Shown: in pieces, positions 33,405 to 43,384 of the stretch
Layout: each line of letters opens with the position of its first letter
Numbering within the stretch: position 1 is the stretch's first letter
NCBI GenBank assembly: GCA_019638355.1
Contig: JAHBTY010000001.1
Location: forward strand, 1,116,001-1,180,000
Reading direction: 5' to 3'
DNA from: Cyclobacteriaceae bacterium
GTDB lineage: Bacteria > Bacteroidota > Bacteroidia > Cytophagales > Cyclobacteriaceae
DNA: 64,000 nucleotides
Notes under the pieces: generated by a model
Told to the model about the DNA's origin: nothing
Seen by the model: only the letters and a program-made list of their open reading frames with translations
The model's database searches: none
Program-made: the position numbers and the translations under genes

Positions 33405-36400
33405 TTAAGAAACAAACGTTTCGGAGATGATGATTTTGGGCTTCAAGGGTTCAATATCTTTTTTAGTCTGTCTCTTTATTTTGGAAGTGTATTTTTTTGA
33501 AAGCATTATCAATTCAGCTTCCAGTTTTAGCGGGTTTGTTTCGTTTCTTAATTTATAAACTTCATTCGTCAAATTGTTGTAAGTGCCGTGTTTAAGTAAA
33601 GGCAACAGATTGGTTCCGGCTTCTATGGCTTCCGGTGCTGAGATAATTTGGCTGGCTAACCAGTTACTTAAATCATTGATTGCTTTGTTTGATCGTATAT
33701 CCAGTTTGTCTTCAGCTCCGCCAATCATTTCTGGCGTAGTAATGTCGCGCTCAAATTGCTCTAAAACGTGGTTAATGTGTTTGTAATGTACATCTGGCAC
33801 TGGCAGGATGCCTTCCTCTGATTTCAGCGCTTCAAAAATATTTACTGCTTTTTCAAATGGTAGAGCAAATGACTTGCCTTCTGAATGTAGGTAGATATTT
33901 TTATACTCTCCGTTCTTTACGAAGGCAACACTGATTTGCTTTTCAGTTGCTTTGCGTACGCAGCGAACCTTTAGAGGCATTTTCCGAATAGTATTAAAAT
34001 GCTCTTCGTTTTGCTCTCTGAACTTTCTAAGCCACTCTAAATATTCAGTTCGTAAATCCTTGTCTTCGTTCTTCTCTTCGAACATGCGGAACTGATCTAT
34101 GATCTCATCCAACGTATAAATTTTGTTATCCTCACCAAAAGTACTGTGACTACTTTGTAGTTTTACCAATGATTTCTGGCGAAGGTTGATTCTATTGTCA
34201 CCATGTTCCGAAGGGTAGAAATTGTAATTGTAAATCTTTTGGGCTTTTGTTCCGATTCGATTGATACGACCTAATCGTTGAATCAACTTTGTCGGATTCC
34301 AAGGCGTGTCATAGTTTACGATTACATTAGCGCGGTGCAAGTTAATGCCCTCAGCAAGCACATCGGTTGTCAAAATGATGTCATAATCATTTTTGAAAGT
34401 GCCTTCATAGTTGGCATCAAAGTTTTCACGAATAACTTCAAATTGCGCATTTCTATTATCTGAGGTTATACTTAAGACTTTGTAGCTGGTTTCCCTCTTC
34501 AATCTGTCAGTCAGGTAATTTAATGTGTCTGCTGATTCAGTGAATATTACCAGTTTACCCAGTTCGTTTTTGTCTTTATCGAAATATTCGTTTTTAAGTA
34601 GCGTTATAAACACGTTCCACTTAGGGTCGTTATGCTCCTCAACGGCTTGCCATCTTTGATTTAGAGAATGTAGATGCTCATAATCATTTCGTAAGCCTTC
34701 TAAAAACCCTTTCTTGAAATCAGTTTGCTTGAATTTCTTATTCTTTGGTTTCTCGTCATCAATCTTCAGAATTTCAATTTCAATTTCTTCGTCAGTGTAA
34801 CCCTTGCTCAGCAAATCTGAAATATCCAGATCGGGAGCAATGAATACGCTATCCCGTTCATACATTTCAATCATCTGACTTGTAGACTCGGTTATTTTAT
34901 TTAATGATTTTTTGAATGCATAAAAACTACTTTCCAGGCGCTTGATCAATTGCGTTTGCATAATGAAAGCCAATGAACGCGATATTGTCTGAGCACTTTG
35001 ATACAGACCGTTATTAGCATCATCAGTCAGGTAAGCAATTGCCTGATAGCGAAAAAAATCAACTTTATTTTTGTCAATTATGCTATTGGCCGTATCAAGA
35101 AATAATGTTGCTAAATCATGAGGTAGCTCGTATTCATTTGCAAATGGGTCAGCCACCTTTGGAAAAATGATTCCCTGTTCTTGCAAGTCCTTTGCATAGC
35201 GTTCATTATTCTTCAAATCAGTCCTTGTTCTCCTAATAGTAATGTCTTTAATTACCTTGTCTCGTATGTCTGTGAATATATCCTGGATTCCCTGTAGGTC
35301 AAGCGGTGTTTGCTGAATTAAAGTTTTGTACCGGGTGATGTGAGGATAAAAAAACTTTTGCAGATTAGTTTGATTTAAGTTGCTGTTACGAACATCTTGA
35401 AATGTTTGTAATAGGTTGTAAATATCTTCAGGGCGATTGTTAAGTGGCGTGGCTGAAATTAAGACAACCTTCTTTTCAAAGCCTTCAATACCACCAATAT
35501 TTTCCCGACCAGATTTGCAAACGATTTGTAAGTTCTGAAATTGTTGGCTTCTATGGTTTCTGAATTTGTGGGCTTCATCTACAAGGACTAAATCGTAACG
35601 TTCTTTGTCTGCGTAATTGTGGTCACCTTCTACAATCTTATTCAAACTACCATTCGCAATGAAATGACATTTGTCATCAATCCTGAATTCTTTGAAAGTG
35701 CTTTTCCAGTTCTTTTCAAGAGTAGGTGGGTAGACAATGAGGATCTTGGTTTTAGGTCCATTGTTGATAATGAATTTCTTTGCCAGCAAGGCAGCCATGA
35801 CAGTCTTGCCAGTCCCTACTACATCGGCCAAAAAGAAGCCATTGTGTTTTAAAAGTAATTCATATCCCTGGTTAACGGCATCGATCTGATAACTGAGTTT
35901 CTTAAATTTCTTTAATGGAATGTCGCTTATACTTTCCGGATCGTATTCAATGTTTTTACCGAAAAATTCGATTAAGAATTTTACATACAGTTCAAAAGGC
36001 GTGGGAGTAGCATCTAAATAAGTTTTCTTAATTAATGAAGGCGCGTCTACTGGAAGTATCGGAGTGCTTTGCTCCCACAGCATTTCAAACTCCGTATTTG
36101 CAAACTTTACGTTGTCATAATCTCTTAATTCAATATTCATTTCGTAGTTATGCTCCACATACTCAAGTCCCAAGCCTTGTGCTGAAAGATTTGATGAACC
36201 CATAATCACCATTCCGTTGGGATTATGTTCGTTGAAATTTGGAGAAAGAAAAATGTAAAATTTAGAGTGAAGTTTCTTTGAGTTGTGTGCTCTTATCTCA
36301 ATTCTGCCATCGGCAATATCACCGATGAGTTGAATAATCCCTTCTTCAATGTTTTTGCCATATTTCGAATTGACTATATCTTCCTGTATGGATTCAATGA

Positions 36401-36665
36401 ATGATTGCTTGGTGTCTTTTGCATTAAGGTTAAATAAGAGACCTTGCTTTTGAGCTAATGCGATAAATGGGTCAACATTTATTCCTGCAATGATTTTTAC
36501 TTTTAAGTTCGCAGGAAAATGCTTGCGGATTGCAAAATAACCTGATGCTCGGAAATAGCCGATAACAGATTTGAAGTACTCGATATTTTGCATGTGCTCA
36601 AATACACCTACAAATTTTTTGTAGAGCGTATTCTCGCCTTGATTGGTGAAGAAGTTTGAGGCCAT
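33405..36665 (-). CDS. PLD nuclease-SNF2 helicase fusion, defence system subunit
   Basis: 1086 residues. Residues ~1-180 form a phospholipase-D-type nuclease domain with His133-x-Lys135 (LHSKFYIF) and GSSN at 156-159. Residues ~255-900 are an SF2/SNF2 helicase: Walker A GTGKT at 284-288, DEAH at 363-366, SATPLNNRPEDIY (motif III), and QRLGRINRIG (motif VI). Such PLD-helicase proteins occur next to Eco57I-type methylases in phage-exclusion systems, where the methylase marks self DNA and this protein acts on unmarked DNA. That division of labour is inferred. It is preceded on the same strand by a small XRE regulator, 28 bp away. Confidence 0.85.
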   Translation of the reverse strand: MASNFFTNQGENTLYKKFVGVFEHMQNIEYFKSVIGYFRASGYFAIRKHFPANLKVKIIAGINVDPFIALAQKQGLLFNLNAKDTKQSFIESIQEDIVNSKYGKNIEEGIIQLIGDIADGRIEIRAHNSKKLHSKFYIFLSPNFNEHNPNGMVIMGSSNLSAQGLGLEYVEHNYEMNIELRDYDNVKFANTEFEMLWEQSTPILPVDAPSLIKKTYLDATPTPFELYVKFLIEFFGKNIEYDPESISDIPLKKFKKLSYQIDAVNQGYELLLKHNGFFLADVVGTGKTVMAALLAKKFIINNGPKTKILIVYPPTLEKNWKSTFKEFRIDDKCHFIANGSLNKIVEGDHNYADKERYDLVLVDEAHKFRNHRSQQFQNLQIVCKSGRENIGGIEGFEKKVVLISATPLNNRPEDIYNLLQTFQDVRNSNLNQTNLQKFFYPHITRYKTLIQQTPLDLQGIQDIFTDIRDKVIKDITIRRTRTDLKNNERYAKDLQEQGIIFPKVADPFANEYELPHDLATLFLDTANSIIDKNKVDFFRYQAIAYLTDDANNGLYQSAQTISRSLAFIMQTQLIKRLESSFYAFKKSLNKITESTSQMIEMYERDSVFIAPDLDISDLLSKGYTDEEIEIEILKIDDEKPKNKKFKQTDFKKGFLEGLRNDYEHLHSLNQRWQAVEEHNDPKWNVFITLLKNEYFDKDKNELGKLVIFTESADTLNYLTDRLKRETSYKVLSITSDNRNAQFEVIRENFDANYEGTFKNDYDIILTTDVLAEGINLHRANVIVNYDTPWNPTKLIQRLGRINRIGTKAQKIYNYNFYPSEHGDNRINLRQKSLVKLQSSHSTFGEDNKIYTLDEIIDQFRMFEEKNEDKDLRTEYLEWLRKFREQNEEHFNTIRKMPLKVRCVRKATEKQISVAFVKNGEYKNIYLHSEGKSFALPFEKAVNIFEALKSEEGILPVPDVHYKHINHVLEQFERDITTPEMIGGAEDKLDIRSNKAINDLSNWLASQIISAPEAIEAGTNLLPLLKHGTYNNLTNEVYKLRNETNPLKLEAELIMLSKKYTSKIKRQTKKDIEPLKPKIIISETFVS

Positions 36666-36693
36666 TAATTTTTTGCTGCTATCAAATAATCCG

Positions 36694-36924
36694 TTATGAA
36701 TCTTTTTCCAAAGTCAGGTGTCCACAAACATATTCCAGCAGCTCACCAGGATTAACCTCCATTGCCAACGCAATTAAATACAGCTCTTCCGCTGTAAGCC
36801 TTGCCGTATCACTAGTTGTGATTGCAGTAAGCCTGTTTTTCCCCAGTCCGGTCTTTCGAGCCACGCTCGCTTTGTTGACGGACTTCTTTTCGAAATACTC
36901 CCCTAATCGGGTCAAATCACTCAT
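36694..36924 (-). CDS. Small XRE-like helix-turn-helix regulator
   Basis: 76 residues from the ATG at 36924 (MSDLTRLGEYFEKKSVNKASVARKTGLGKNRLTAITTSDTARLTAEELYLIALAMEVNPGELLEYVCGHLTLEKDS), a Cro/CI-type fold filling the whole protein. An in-frame start at 36966 would add 14 residues and is less likely. It lies 28 bp upstream of the PLD-helicase gene on the same strand, the position of a controller (C) protein that delays nuclease expression after horizontal transfer. The AT-rich region upstream (36925-37043) holds repeated GTAC-containing elements that may be its operator. Confidence 0.82.
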   Translation of the reverse strand: MSDLTRLGEYFEKKSVNKASVARKTGLGKNRLTAITTSDTARLTAEELYLIALAMEVNPGELLEYVCGHLTLEKDS

Positions 36925-36951
36925 ACGTCTAAATATTTGGTATATAAATAT

Positions 36952-37040
36952 AGTATTTGGGTACACTAATCACATAAAATGGTACTAAAAGTTGTATTTA
37001 GTACTATAAAACAGTACATTAGTGTAATAATGCAGTACAT
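36952..37040. promoter_or_regulatory. Divergent operator-like region with GTAC repeats
   Basis: The stretch between the XRE gene and the rightward 81-residue gene contains five or more GTAC/AGTAC elements. TACACTAA (near 36963) is mirrored by TTAGTGTA (near 37018), and ATAAAATGGTAC by GTACATTTTAT. The arrangement suggests cooperative binding of a dimeric repressor to control both directions. Confidence 0.5.
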
Positions 37041-37043
37041 TTT

Positions 37044-37289
37044 ATGGCTGAGAGTAATATTAACGGTAAGGAAAAATTGCTAACAATTCCTGTCATGGGC
37101 ATTGAAAAGCTTATGAGCTATGAACGTGGCATAAGGGGCATCCTTGGTAAAATCGAAGTCGGTAAATGTGAGCCAGAATTAATGGAGCATGTTAAGTCAG
37201 TTTATGAGTTGCTTGCGCAGCTTCAAATGATAACAAAGTCAATGAGAGCTGAATGTTCAGAGCAAAAACAATCTATGCTTCAATCATGA
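37044..37289 (+). CDS. Small helical protein divergent from the XRE regulator
   Basis: 81 residues, soluble and helical (IPVMGIEKLMSYERGIRGILGKIEVGKCEPELMEHVKSVYELLAQLQMITKSMRAECSEQKQ). No family recognised. It shares an operator-rich intergenic region with the controller gene of the restriction-type system and so may be part of that module. The ATG at 37044 sits inside the last GTAC repeat cluster. Confidence 0.5.
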   Translation: MAESNINGKEKLLTIPVMGIEKLMSYERGIRGILGKIEVGKCEPELMEHVKSVYELLAQLQMITKSMRAECSEQKQSMLQS

Positions 37290-37399
37290 CTCGCGCTCAC
37301 GAAATATTCATTCACTGTAAACGGCCTCCAAGCTAATCCACCTGCGCAAATGCTTCGGTGGACTCGAAGTTTAGGTTAATAATAGATGGAGTCCATCAG

Positions 37400-37446
37400 C
37401 CGGGTTGACATCACAGCATTCTCTTCAGTGCTGGTGAGTCACCCGG
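37400..37446 (+). promoter_or_regulatory. Leader hairpin upstream of the tlpA-susCD operon
   Basis: Imperfect long stem: CCGGGT at 37400-37405 pairs with ACCCGG at 37441-37446, continuing inward through GAC/GTC and TCAC-AGCA/TGCT-GGTGA around a ~10-nt loop. It is followed by a T-rich stretch (37452-37466) and lies about 40 bp before the ATG. It could be a leader attenuator or the terminator of an upstream transcript. Confidence 0.4.
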
Positions 37447-37487
37447 TTCTATTGTTTCAATTTTTTAAATCTTAATCTCTATCGAGC

Positions 37488-38774
37488 ATGAAACGAAAAA
37501 TATGCTTGCTGGCACTGCTTTGTCTTTTTGGTAGTGCAGTAGCTCAAAACAAGAATTCCGGTCTGGTCATTGGTGACCGTGTGCCGGATGTGGTGCTCAC
37601 CGGAGTGATCAATCATTCCTCGGATCAGATCAGGTTGTCGGAATACAAAGGCAAACTGTTAATCATTGATTTTTGGGCAACGTGGTGTTCGCCCTGTATT
37701 GCCATGTTTCCGAAGACAGATTCGTTGCAGAAGAAGTTCTCGGATAAGGTAGTATTTCTTCCGGTGACGTATCAGTCGAAAGAAGAAGTCACCAAACTTT
37801 TCTCGAAAGCTTCGCGCCTGAAAAACATTCGCCTGCCCATGGTGACAGGTGATAAAACGCTTCACGAACTTTTTCCGCACAAGGAACTTCCGCACTATGT
37901 ATGGATCGGTAGAGATGGTGTGGTAAAGGCAATCACCGGACATCATGAAGTGAATGAGGCCACCATAAACAAGATGTTAACGGAACCTTCACAGTCGCTT
38001 ACCGAAAAGAAGGACGCGATGAAGGTGTACAATCCAGAAGTGCCGTTGCTCTTTCAACCTATTGGTATAGAGCAAGAACACATGCTCTTCCAGTCTATGC
38101 TCACCCGTTACGTGGAAGGTGTGCAGAGTCGCTTTGATGTGATTCGCGATGAGCAAGGATCTGTCACAAGGATCACGATGGCGAATGCATGGATACAATT
38201 GATGTTCGCGCTGGCGTGGAGTGACGAAACACGCTACTTCAGTCGCAACCGGATTGTGTTGGACGTGAAAGATCCTTCCGGAGTGATCTCGAACCAGGAA
38301 GGTGCTCCGTTCAAAGCGTGGCTTCGTGATCATGCCTGGTGTTATGAACTGATCGTGCCATCACACTTGTTGGCAAATGTTTTTGAGATCATGCGCAGTG
38401 ATATGACGCGATTGTTTCCACAATACATCGCCTCCGTGGAGAAACGTGCTATGCCTTGCCTCGTATTGGTACGGACTTCAGACAATGATAAAATAAAATC
38501 CAGTCAGGCTTCTGCTGTTACTAACGTGGATGCATTTAGTCTATCCATTACCAACAGCAGCATTCAACTGCTCGTCTCGCAGCTTAACCATTACCTCCAG
38601 CACCTGAACAAACCGGTGATCGATGAAACCGGGTACAAAGGCAACGTGGACATAAATCTCGATGCCAGGTTGAGCAGCGTGGACGATCTGCGAAGAGCAT
38701 TGAAGGCGTATGATCTCGACCTGATCGAGAAGAAGCATGACATCGAAGTGCTCGTTATCCGCGATGCGAATTAA
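37488..38774 (+). CDS. Exported TlpA-like thioredoxin with DUF3738-like C-terminal domain
   Basis: 428 residues. Signal peptide (~1-20), then a TlpA/AhpC-TSA thioredoxin fold (GDRVPDVVLTG, LIIDFWATWCSPC with Cys67 and Cys70). The C-terminal ~250 residues end in VSQLNHYLQHLNKPVIDETGYKGNVDINLDARLSSVDDLRRALKAYDLDLIEKKHDIEVLVIRD, the pattern of the DUF3738/TIGR03435 domain. It would act as a periplasmic thiol-disulfide protein. It is the first gene of an operon with susC and susD (32 bp before susC), a common Bacteroidota arrangement of unknown substrate. Confidence 0.85.
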   Translation: MKRKICLLALLCLFGSAVAQNKNSGLVIGDRVPDVVLTGVINHSSDQIRLSEYKGKLLIIDFWATWCSPCIAMFPKTDSLQKKFSDKVVFLPVTYQSKEEVTKLFSKASRLKNIRLPMVTGDKTLHELFPHKELPHYVWIGRDGVVKAITGHHEVNEATINKMLTEPSQSLTEKKDAMKVYNPEVPLLFQPIGIEQEHMLFQSMLTRYVEGVQSRFDVIRDEQGSVTRITMANAWIQLMFALAWSDETRYFSRNRIVLDVKDPSGVISNQEGAPFKAWLRDHAWCYELIVPSHLLANVFEIMRSDMTRLFPQYIASVEKRAMPCLVLVRTSDNDKIKSSQASAVTNVDAFSLSITNSSIQLLVSQLNHYLQHLNKPVIDETGYKGNVDINLDARLSSVDDLRRALKAYDLDLIEKKHDIEVLVIRDAN

Positions 38775-38806
38775 ACATTGACTCATTAACCTAAAACGAA
38801 TAACCT

Positions 38807-41800
38807 ATGAAAAATCAATTACTCATTTTACTGATTTTGTATTGCAGTCACGATGCATTATGTCAGTCGCAGATAAGTGGACGCGTCACATCGGCTACAG
38901 ATAACCAGCCATTGCCCGGTGTAAACGTGATTGTGAAAGGAACCACCGTTGGTACCACGACAGATGCCGATGGTCGCTACAGTATCCAGGCGCGTGATAA
39001 AGACGCTCTCATATATTCTTTTATTGGATATGCGTCACAAGAAGCCATTGTAGGAAACATGACAGAGATCAACATCGCGATGACGGAAGACATTGCCACG
39101 CTGGACGAAGTAATGATTGTATCCACGGGCTATCAGGAGATTCCGAAAGAACGCGCCACGGGTTCATTCGCCCAGGTTGACAATGAACTTGTCAACAGGC
39201 GCATCAGTACAGATGTATTGAGTCGTCTGGAAGATGTTACCAGCGGCTTGATCTTTAACCGGAATGTGGAAGGCAACACGAATGATATCAGCGTTCGCGG
39301 AAGGAGCACCATCTTTGGCAACGCCAGTCCGCTGATCGTGATTGATAACTTTCCGTATGATGGCGATATCAACAACATCAATCCCAATGATGTTGAGTCA
39401 GTGACCGTGTTAAAAGATGCAGCTGCTGCTTCCATTTGGGGAGCCCGCGCAGGAAATGGTGTGATCGTGATCACTACCAAAAAAGGAAAGCGCAATCAGG
39501 CTCCGCGCATTTCTGTTAACTCCAATATCACCATCGCACAGAAGCCGGATGTGTTTTATGCACCGCGCATGACAACGAGTGACTTTATTGATGTGGAGCG
39601 AATGCTCTTTGACAAAGGGTACTATGAAAGTGCTGAAGTATCAGATGGGCATGAACCACTTACCCCGGTTGTGGAATTACTAATTGCGCACCGTGACGGA
39701 CTGATAGAGACAGATGAAATCGAACAGCAACTGTCGCTACTGAAGCAAAACGATGTGCGCAGCGATTATGAGAAGTACCTCTATCAAAATGCCGTTAACC
39801 AACAATACTCCATCAGCATCCAGGGCGGATCAGATTCACATCGCTACAATGTGTCAACTGGCTTTGACAGGAATATGGAGAACTTGGTGCATAATGATTT
39901 CAGTCGCTTTACACTGAATGCAAATAATACGTGGTCATTTTTCAATGATAAACTGGAAGTGAGTGCAGGATTGTACTACGCACAATCGAAACGAAACAGG
40001 AACAATGATGGCTTCACAAACCTGCGATTTAATTCTACTTCACCCATGTATCCGTATGCGAGATTAAAAGATGATGAAGGCAACAACACCACGCTGATCA
40101 AAGACTATCGGTCGGGTTTTGTTGAACAGGCTCAGGCGGATGGATTGCTCAACTGGAAATATTCGCCACTCGATGAGATCAACATCCGCGACAATACTTC
40201 AAAGGTACAGGACTACAGAATCAATACACGTTTGCAATACAAGATTATCAAAAGCCTGAACGCTGAAATACTTTATCAATACTGGAACAGTACAACGGCA
40301 ACGAGGGACAATCAGACAATAGGATTATATTCCACGAGAGATCAGATCAACAAGTTCACGCAGATGGATGTGGATGGAAACTTAACGCATCCCGTTCCGA
40401 TGGGAGGAATACTGGATAGGTATGACCAACGTTCAACCAGTTACAATTTCCGTGGACAACTTAATTTGAATCATGCCTGGGATAATCACGGTGTATCGGC
40501 ATTGGCAGGATATGAAGTAAAAGAACTGAACTCGGATGCGAACTACTACCGATACTATGGCTACAATGATGACTTGGCAACGACACAGCGGGTAGATTAT
40601 ACTTCGTTCTTTCCGGCCTACAACAATCCAGGCCAATACATTTCCATTTACAACCGTGATGGAATTAGTTCGATGACCGATCGTTTCATTTCGTATTTCG
40701 CGAATGCGGCTTACACATTTAAAAGCAGGTACACGCTTTCAGCCAGTGTAAGAAAAGATCAATCCAATCTTTTTGGTGTGAAAGCAAATCAGCGCGGAGT
40801 GCCGTTGTGGTCAACCGGATTGGCATGGACGATAAGCGATGAACCATTCTATAAATTGGCGTGGATGCCTTATCTGAAGGTACGCACCACCTACGGGCAC
40901 AATGGTAACATTGATAAATCGGTAACAGCTTACACAACAGCGGTCAGTCTGGGATATAATGCACTGACCGGATTGCCGTATAGCACGATCATTAATCCAC
41001 CCAATCCAGAATTGCAATGGGAACGTGTGAAGATTTGGAATGCAGGTATTGACTTTGAAACAAAAGACAGAATACTGAGCGGAAGTATTGAGTATTATAC
41101 CAAGTGGGGAATCGATCTGATCGGTTCGATGCCGTATCCACCATCGACAGGCGTTACAGTTTTCCGTGGTAACAATGCCAATACCAAAGGACATGGTGTT
41201 GATCTCGTACTGAATGCTGCGATCATCAACCGTGCGTTTAAATGGAATGCGAATGTTCTCTATAGTCACCTGACAGAGAAAGTGACTTCGTATAAGATAG
41301 AGGCTCCGGCAGTTAAGTATGTATATGATGGAAGCGGAAGTGCGCTGATCTCATATCCGCTCGAAGGAAAACCACTATTCGGCATCTACAGTTTCGAATG
41401 GGCAGGACTTGAGCCGGAAACTGGTAACCCACAAGGTTATGTTGATGGTGCTGTTAGTAGCGACTATACCACCATCATAAGTAATGCTACTACCAAATCA
41501 ATAGTGTATCACGGCTCAGCAAGACCTACTTCGTTTGGCTCATTACGAAATACATTTTCCTGGAAAAATATTTCCTTGTCGGTGAATGTAAGTTACAGAC
41601 TTGGATATTATTTCAAACGAAGTTCGTTGAGGTATGGTAACATTCTGAAAGGCCAAGTTGATCATGGTGATTATGCAAACCGGTGGCAGAATCCCGGTGA
41701 CGAACAATCAACATCGGTTCCTTCAATGCCGGAGTTCATTGATCAGAACAGGGACAACTTTTATCTGAACTCTTCCGAACTGGTGGAGAAAGGTGATCAT

Positions 41801-42001
41801 ATTCGTTTACAAGATATCAACCTTACCTACACACTGGATAGAAATCAGTTCTCACGTTTGCCATTCAACAGAGTTCATCTGTATGTCTATGCCAACAACC
41901 TCGGCATACTTTGGAAAGCAACCGATAGTGACCTTGATCCGGACTATCCGACAATGAAGCCGGTACGAAGCATCGCTGCGGGATTGAAGATTGATTTCTG
42001 A
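38807..42001 (+). CDS. SusC/RagA-family TonB-linked outer-membrane transporter
   Basis: 1064 residues. Signal peptide, then a carboxypeptidase-D regulatory-like domain (QISGRVTSATDNQPLPGVNVIVKGTTVGTTTDADGRYSI, about 22-100). A TonB plug follows, with DEVMIVSTGYQEIPKERATGSF and SVRGRSTIFGNASPLIVIDNFP...GARAGNGVIVITTKKGK. The rest is the 22-strand barrel with the typical end LDPDYPTMKPVRSIAAGLKIDF. It imports a substrate captured by the SusD protein encoded next. No STN domain is present, so it does not signal to FecR itself. The substrate is unknown; no glycosidase gene is nearby, which makes a peptide or other small substrate plausible. Confidence 0.93.
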   Translation: MKNQLLILLILYCSHDALCQSQISGRVTSATDNQPLPGVNVIVKGTTVGTTTDADGRYSIQARDKDALIYSFIGYASQEAIVGNMTEINIAMTEDIATLDEVMIVSTGYQEIPKERATGSFAQVDNELVNRRISTDVLSRLEDVTSGLIFNRNVEGNTNDISVRGRSTIFGNASPLIVIDNFPYDGDINNINPNDVESVTVLKDAAAASIWGARAGNGVIVITTKKGKRNQAPRISVNSNITIAQKPDVFYAPRMTTSDFIDVERMLFDKGYYESAEVSDGHEPLTPVVELLIAHRDGLIETDEIEQQLSLLKQNDVRSDYEKYLYQNAVNQQYSISIQGGSDSHRYNVSTGFDRNMENLVHNDFSRFTLNANNTWSFFNDKLEVSAGLYYAQSKRNRNNDGFTNLRFNSTSPMYPYARLKDDEGNNTTLIKDYRSGFVEQAQADGLLNWKYSPLDEINIRDNTSKVQDYRINTRLQYKIIKSLNAEILYQYWNSTTATRDNQTIGLYSTRDQINKFTQMDVDGNLTHPVPMGGILDRYDQRSTSYNFRGQLNLNHAWDNHGVSALAGYEVKELNSDANYYRYYGYNDDLATTQRVDYTSFFPAYNNPGQYISIYNRDGISSMTDRFISYFANAAYTFKSRYTLSASVRKDQSNLFGVKANQRGVPLWSTGLAWTISDEPFYKLAWMPYLKVRTTYGHNGNIDKSVTAYTTAVSLGYNALTGLPYSTIINPPNPELQWERVKIWNAGIDFETKDRILSGSIEYYTKWGIDLIGSMPYPPSTGVTVFRGNNANTKGHGVDLVLNAAIINRAFKWNANVLYSHLTEKVTSYKIEAPAVKYVYDGSGSALISYPLEGKPLFGIYSFEWAGLEPETGNPQGYVDGAVSSDYTTIISNATTKSIVYHGSARPTSFGSLRNTFSWKNISLSVNVSYRLGYYFKRSSLRYGNILKGQVDHGDYANRWQNPGDEQSTSVPSMPEFIDQNRDNFYLNSSELVEKGDHIRLQDINLTYTLDRNQFSRLPFNRVHLYVYANNLGILWKATDSDLDPDYPTMKPVRSIAAGLKIDF

Positions 42002-42021
42002 TTACCAAACACTGAAATGCT

Positions 42022-43374
42022 ATGAAAAAATACATCAACTCGATACTAATTGTTTCCTGCCTGATCGCAGCAGGATGCAGTGATGACTTTTTGGAGAAGA
42101 AGCCGGATAAATCGCTTGTAGTTCCTACTACACTGGAAGACTTGCAAGCCCTGCTTGATAATGCTGACCGCGTCATGAACATCGTTCCTGCTATCGGCAT
42201 GGTAGCTTCAGATGATGCCTTTACTACTGACAATGCCTGGCAGGGATTATTCACGGCAACAGAACGGAACAGTTATATCTGGAAGGATAACATTTATGAA
42301 GGTGAAGCGTGTGCGGATTGGAACATTCCGTATCAGCAAGTGTTCTATGCGAATGTTGTGTTGGAAGGACTTGAGAAAATAGAGCCTACATCTGCCAATG
42401 AAGTACAAAGGAAAAGTATAAGAGGAAGTGCATTGTTCTTTCGCGCACATGCCTTTCATCAGCTTCTCGAACTTTTTTCAATGCCAGTTGGCGAAAGTTC
42501 TGCTTTAGGAATTCCTGTTCGGTTAACGGCAGATGTAAATGCAGAGGTGAACCGAGCTTCGAGAACAGAAACACTAAACCAAATTATCAATGACCTCACC
42601 GAAGCATTGCCATTGCTTCCCGTGAATTCATCGTACAAGACACGACCTACTACTGCGGCTGCGAAGGCATTGTTGGCACGGGTGTATTTGATTATGGGAG
42701 AATACGGAAGTGCAGAAAGTTGGGCGAGTGAATCGTTGAGTGAGAATGATTACTTAATGGATTACAACACACTGAATGCGGCAGCAACGCGGCCAGTGGC
42801 TAGAATGAACGATGAGATTTTATTTCATGGCCAGATGATCACGTATGGTTATACAGTATTCTCAACAACGTATGTGGATACACTATTGTATGCGTCTTAT
42901 GAGAATGATGATTTGCGCAAGCAGGTCTTCTTCAGGCTTCGCAGTCCGAACCGATATACCTTCAAAGCGAACTACACAGGAACATCTACGCTGTTCGGTG
43001 GTATTGCTAACGATGAAGTTTATCTGATTCGTGCAGAATGCAGGGCAAGGCTTGGAAATATTGCCGGAGCATTAGATGATTTGAATGCACTACTTGAAAA
43101 ACGATGGAAGACTGGAGCCTTTGTTCCCGTAGAAGAAACAGATCCGGAGATTCTTTTGGTGCGTATCCTGGAAGAGCGAAGAAAAGAATTACTCTTCCGC
43201 GCCACGCGATGGAGCGATCTGAAAAGATTAAATCAGGATAACCGCTTTGCAATTACGTTACATCGAAAGTTAAACGGAACGGAATACAGTTTAGCTCCCA
43301 ATGATGTACGCTACGCATTCCCGATTCCAGATCAGGAAATACAGACGAGTGGCATTGAACAAAACCCACGCTGA
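42022..43374 (+). CDS. SusD/RagB-family substrate-binding lipoprotein
   Basis: 450 residues with a lipoprotein signal (MKKYINSILIVSCLIAAGCSDDF, Cys at 19). The SusD fold shows FLEKKPDKSLVVPTTLEDLQALLDN at the start, helical TPR-like repeats in the middle (RGSALFFRAHAFHQLLELF, TTAAAKALLARVYLIMGEYGSAESWA), and LVRILEERRKELLFRATRWSDLKRLNQDNRFAI near the end. It partners with SusC 20 bp upstream. It is somewhat shorter than polysaccharide-type SusD proteins (about 500-550), in line with a small substrate. Confidence 0.92.
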   Translation: MKKYINSILIVSCLIAAGCSDDFLEKKPDKSLVVPTTLEDLQALLDNADRVMNIVPAIGMVASDDAFTTDNAWQGLFTATERNSYIWKDNIYEGEACADWNIPYQQVFYANVVLEGLEKIEPTSANEVQRKSIRGSALFFRAHAFHQLLELFSMPVGESSALGIPVRLTADVNAEVNRASRTETLNQIINDLTEALPLLPVNSSYKTRPTTAAAKALLARVYLIMGEYGSAESWASESLSENDYLMDYNTLNAAATRPVARMNDEILFHGQMITYGYTVFSTTYVDTLLYASYENDDLRKQVFFRLRSPNRYTFKANYTGTSTLFGGIANDEVYLIRAECRARLGNIAGALDDLNALLEKRWKTGAFVPVEETDPEILLVRILEERRKELLFRATRWSDLKRLNQDNRFAITLHRKLNGTEYSLAPNDVRYAFPIPDQEIQTSGIEQNPR

Positions 43375-43384
43375 TGTTTTGCTT

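Noticed and set aside
43301-43384. Upstream start for the receiver protein
   Set aside because: It lies inside susD and adds residues with no receiver homology.
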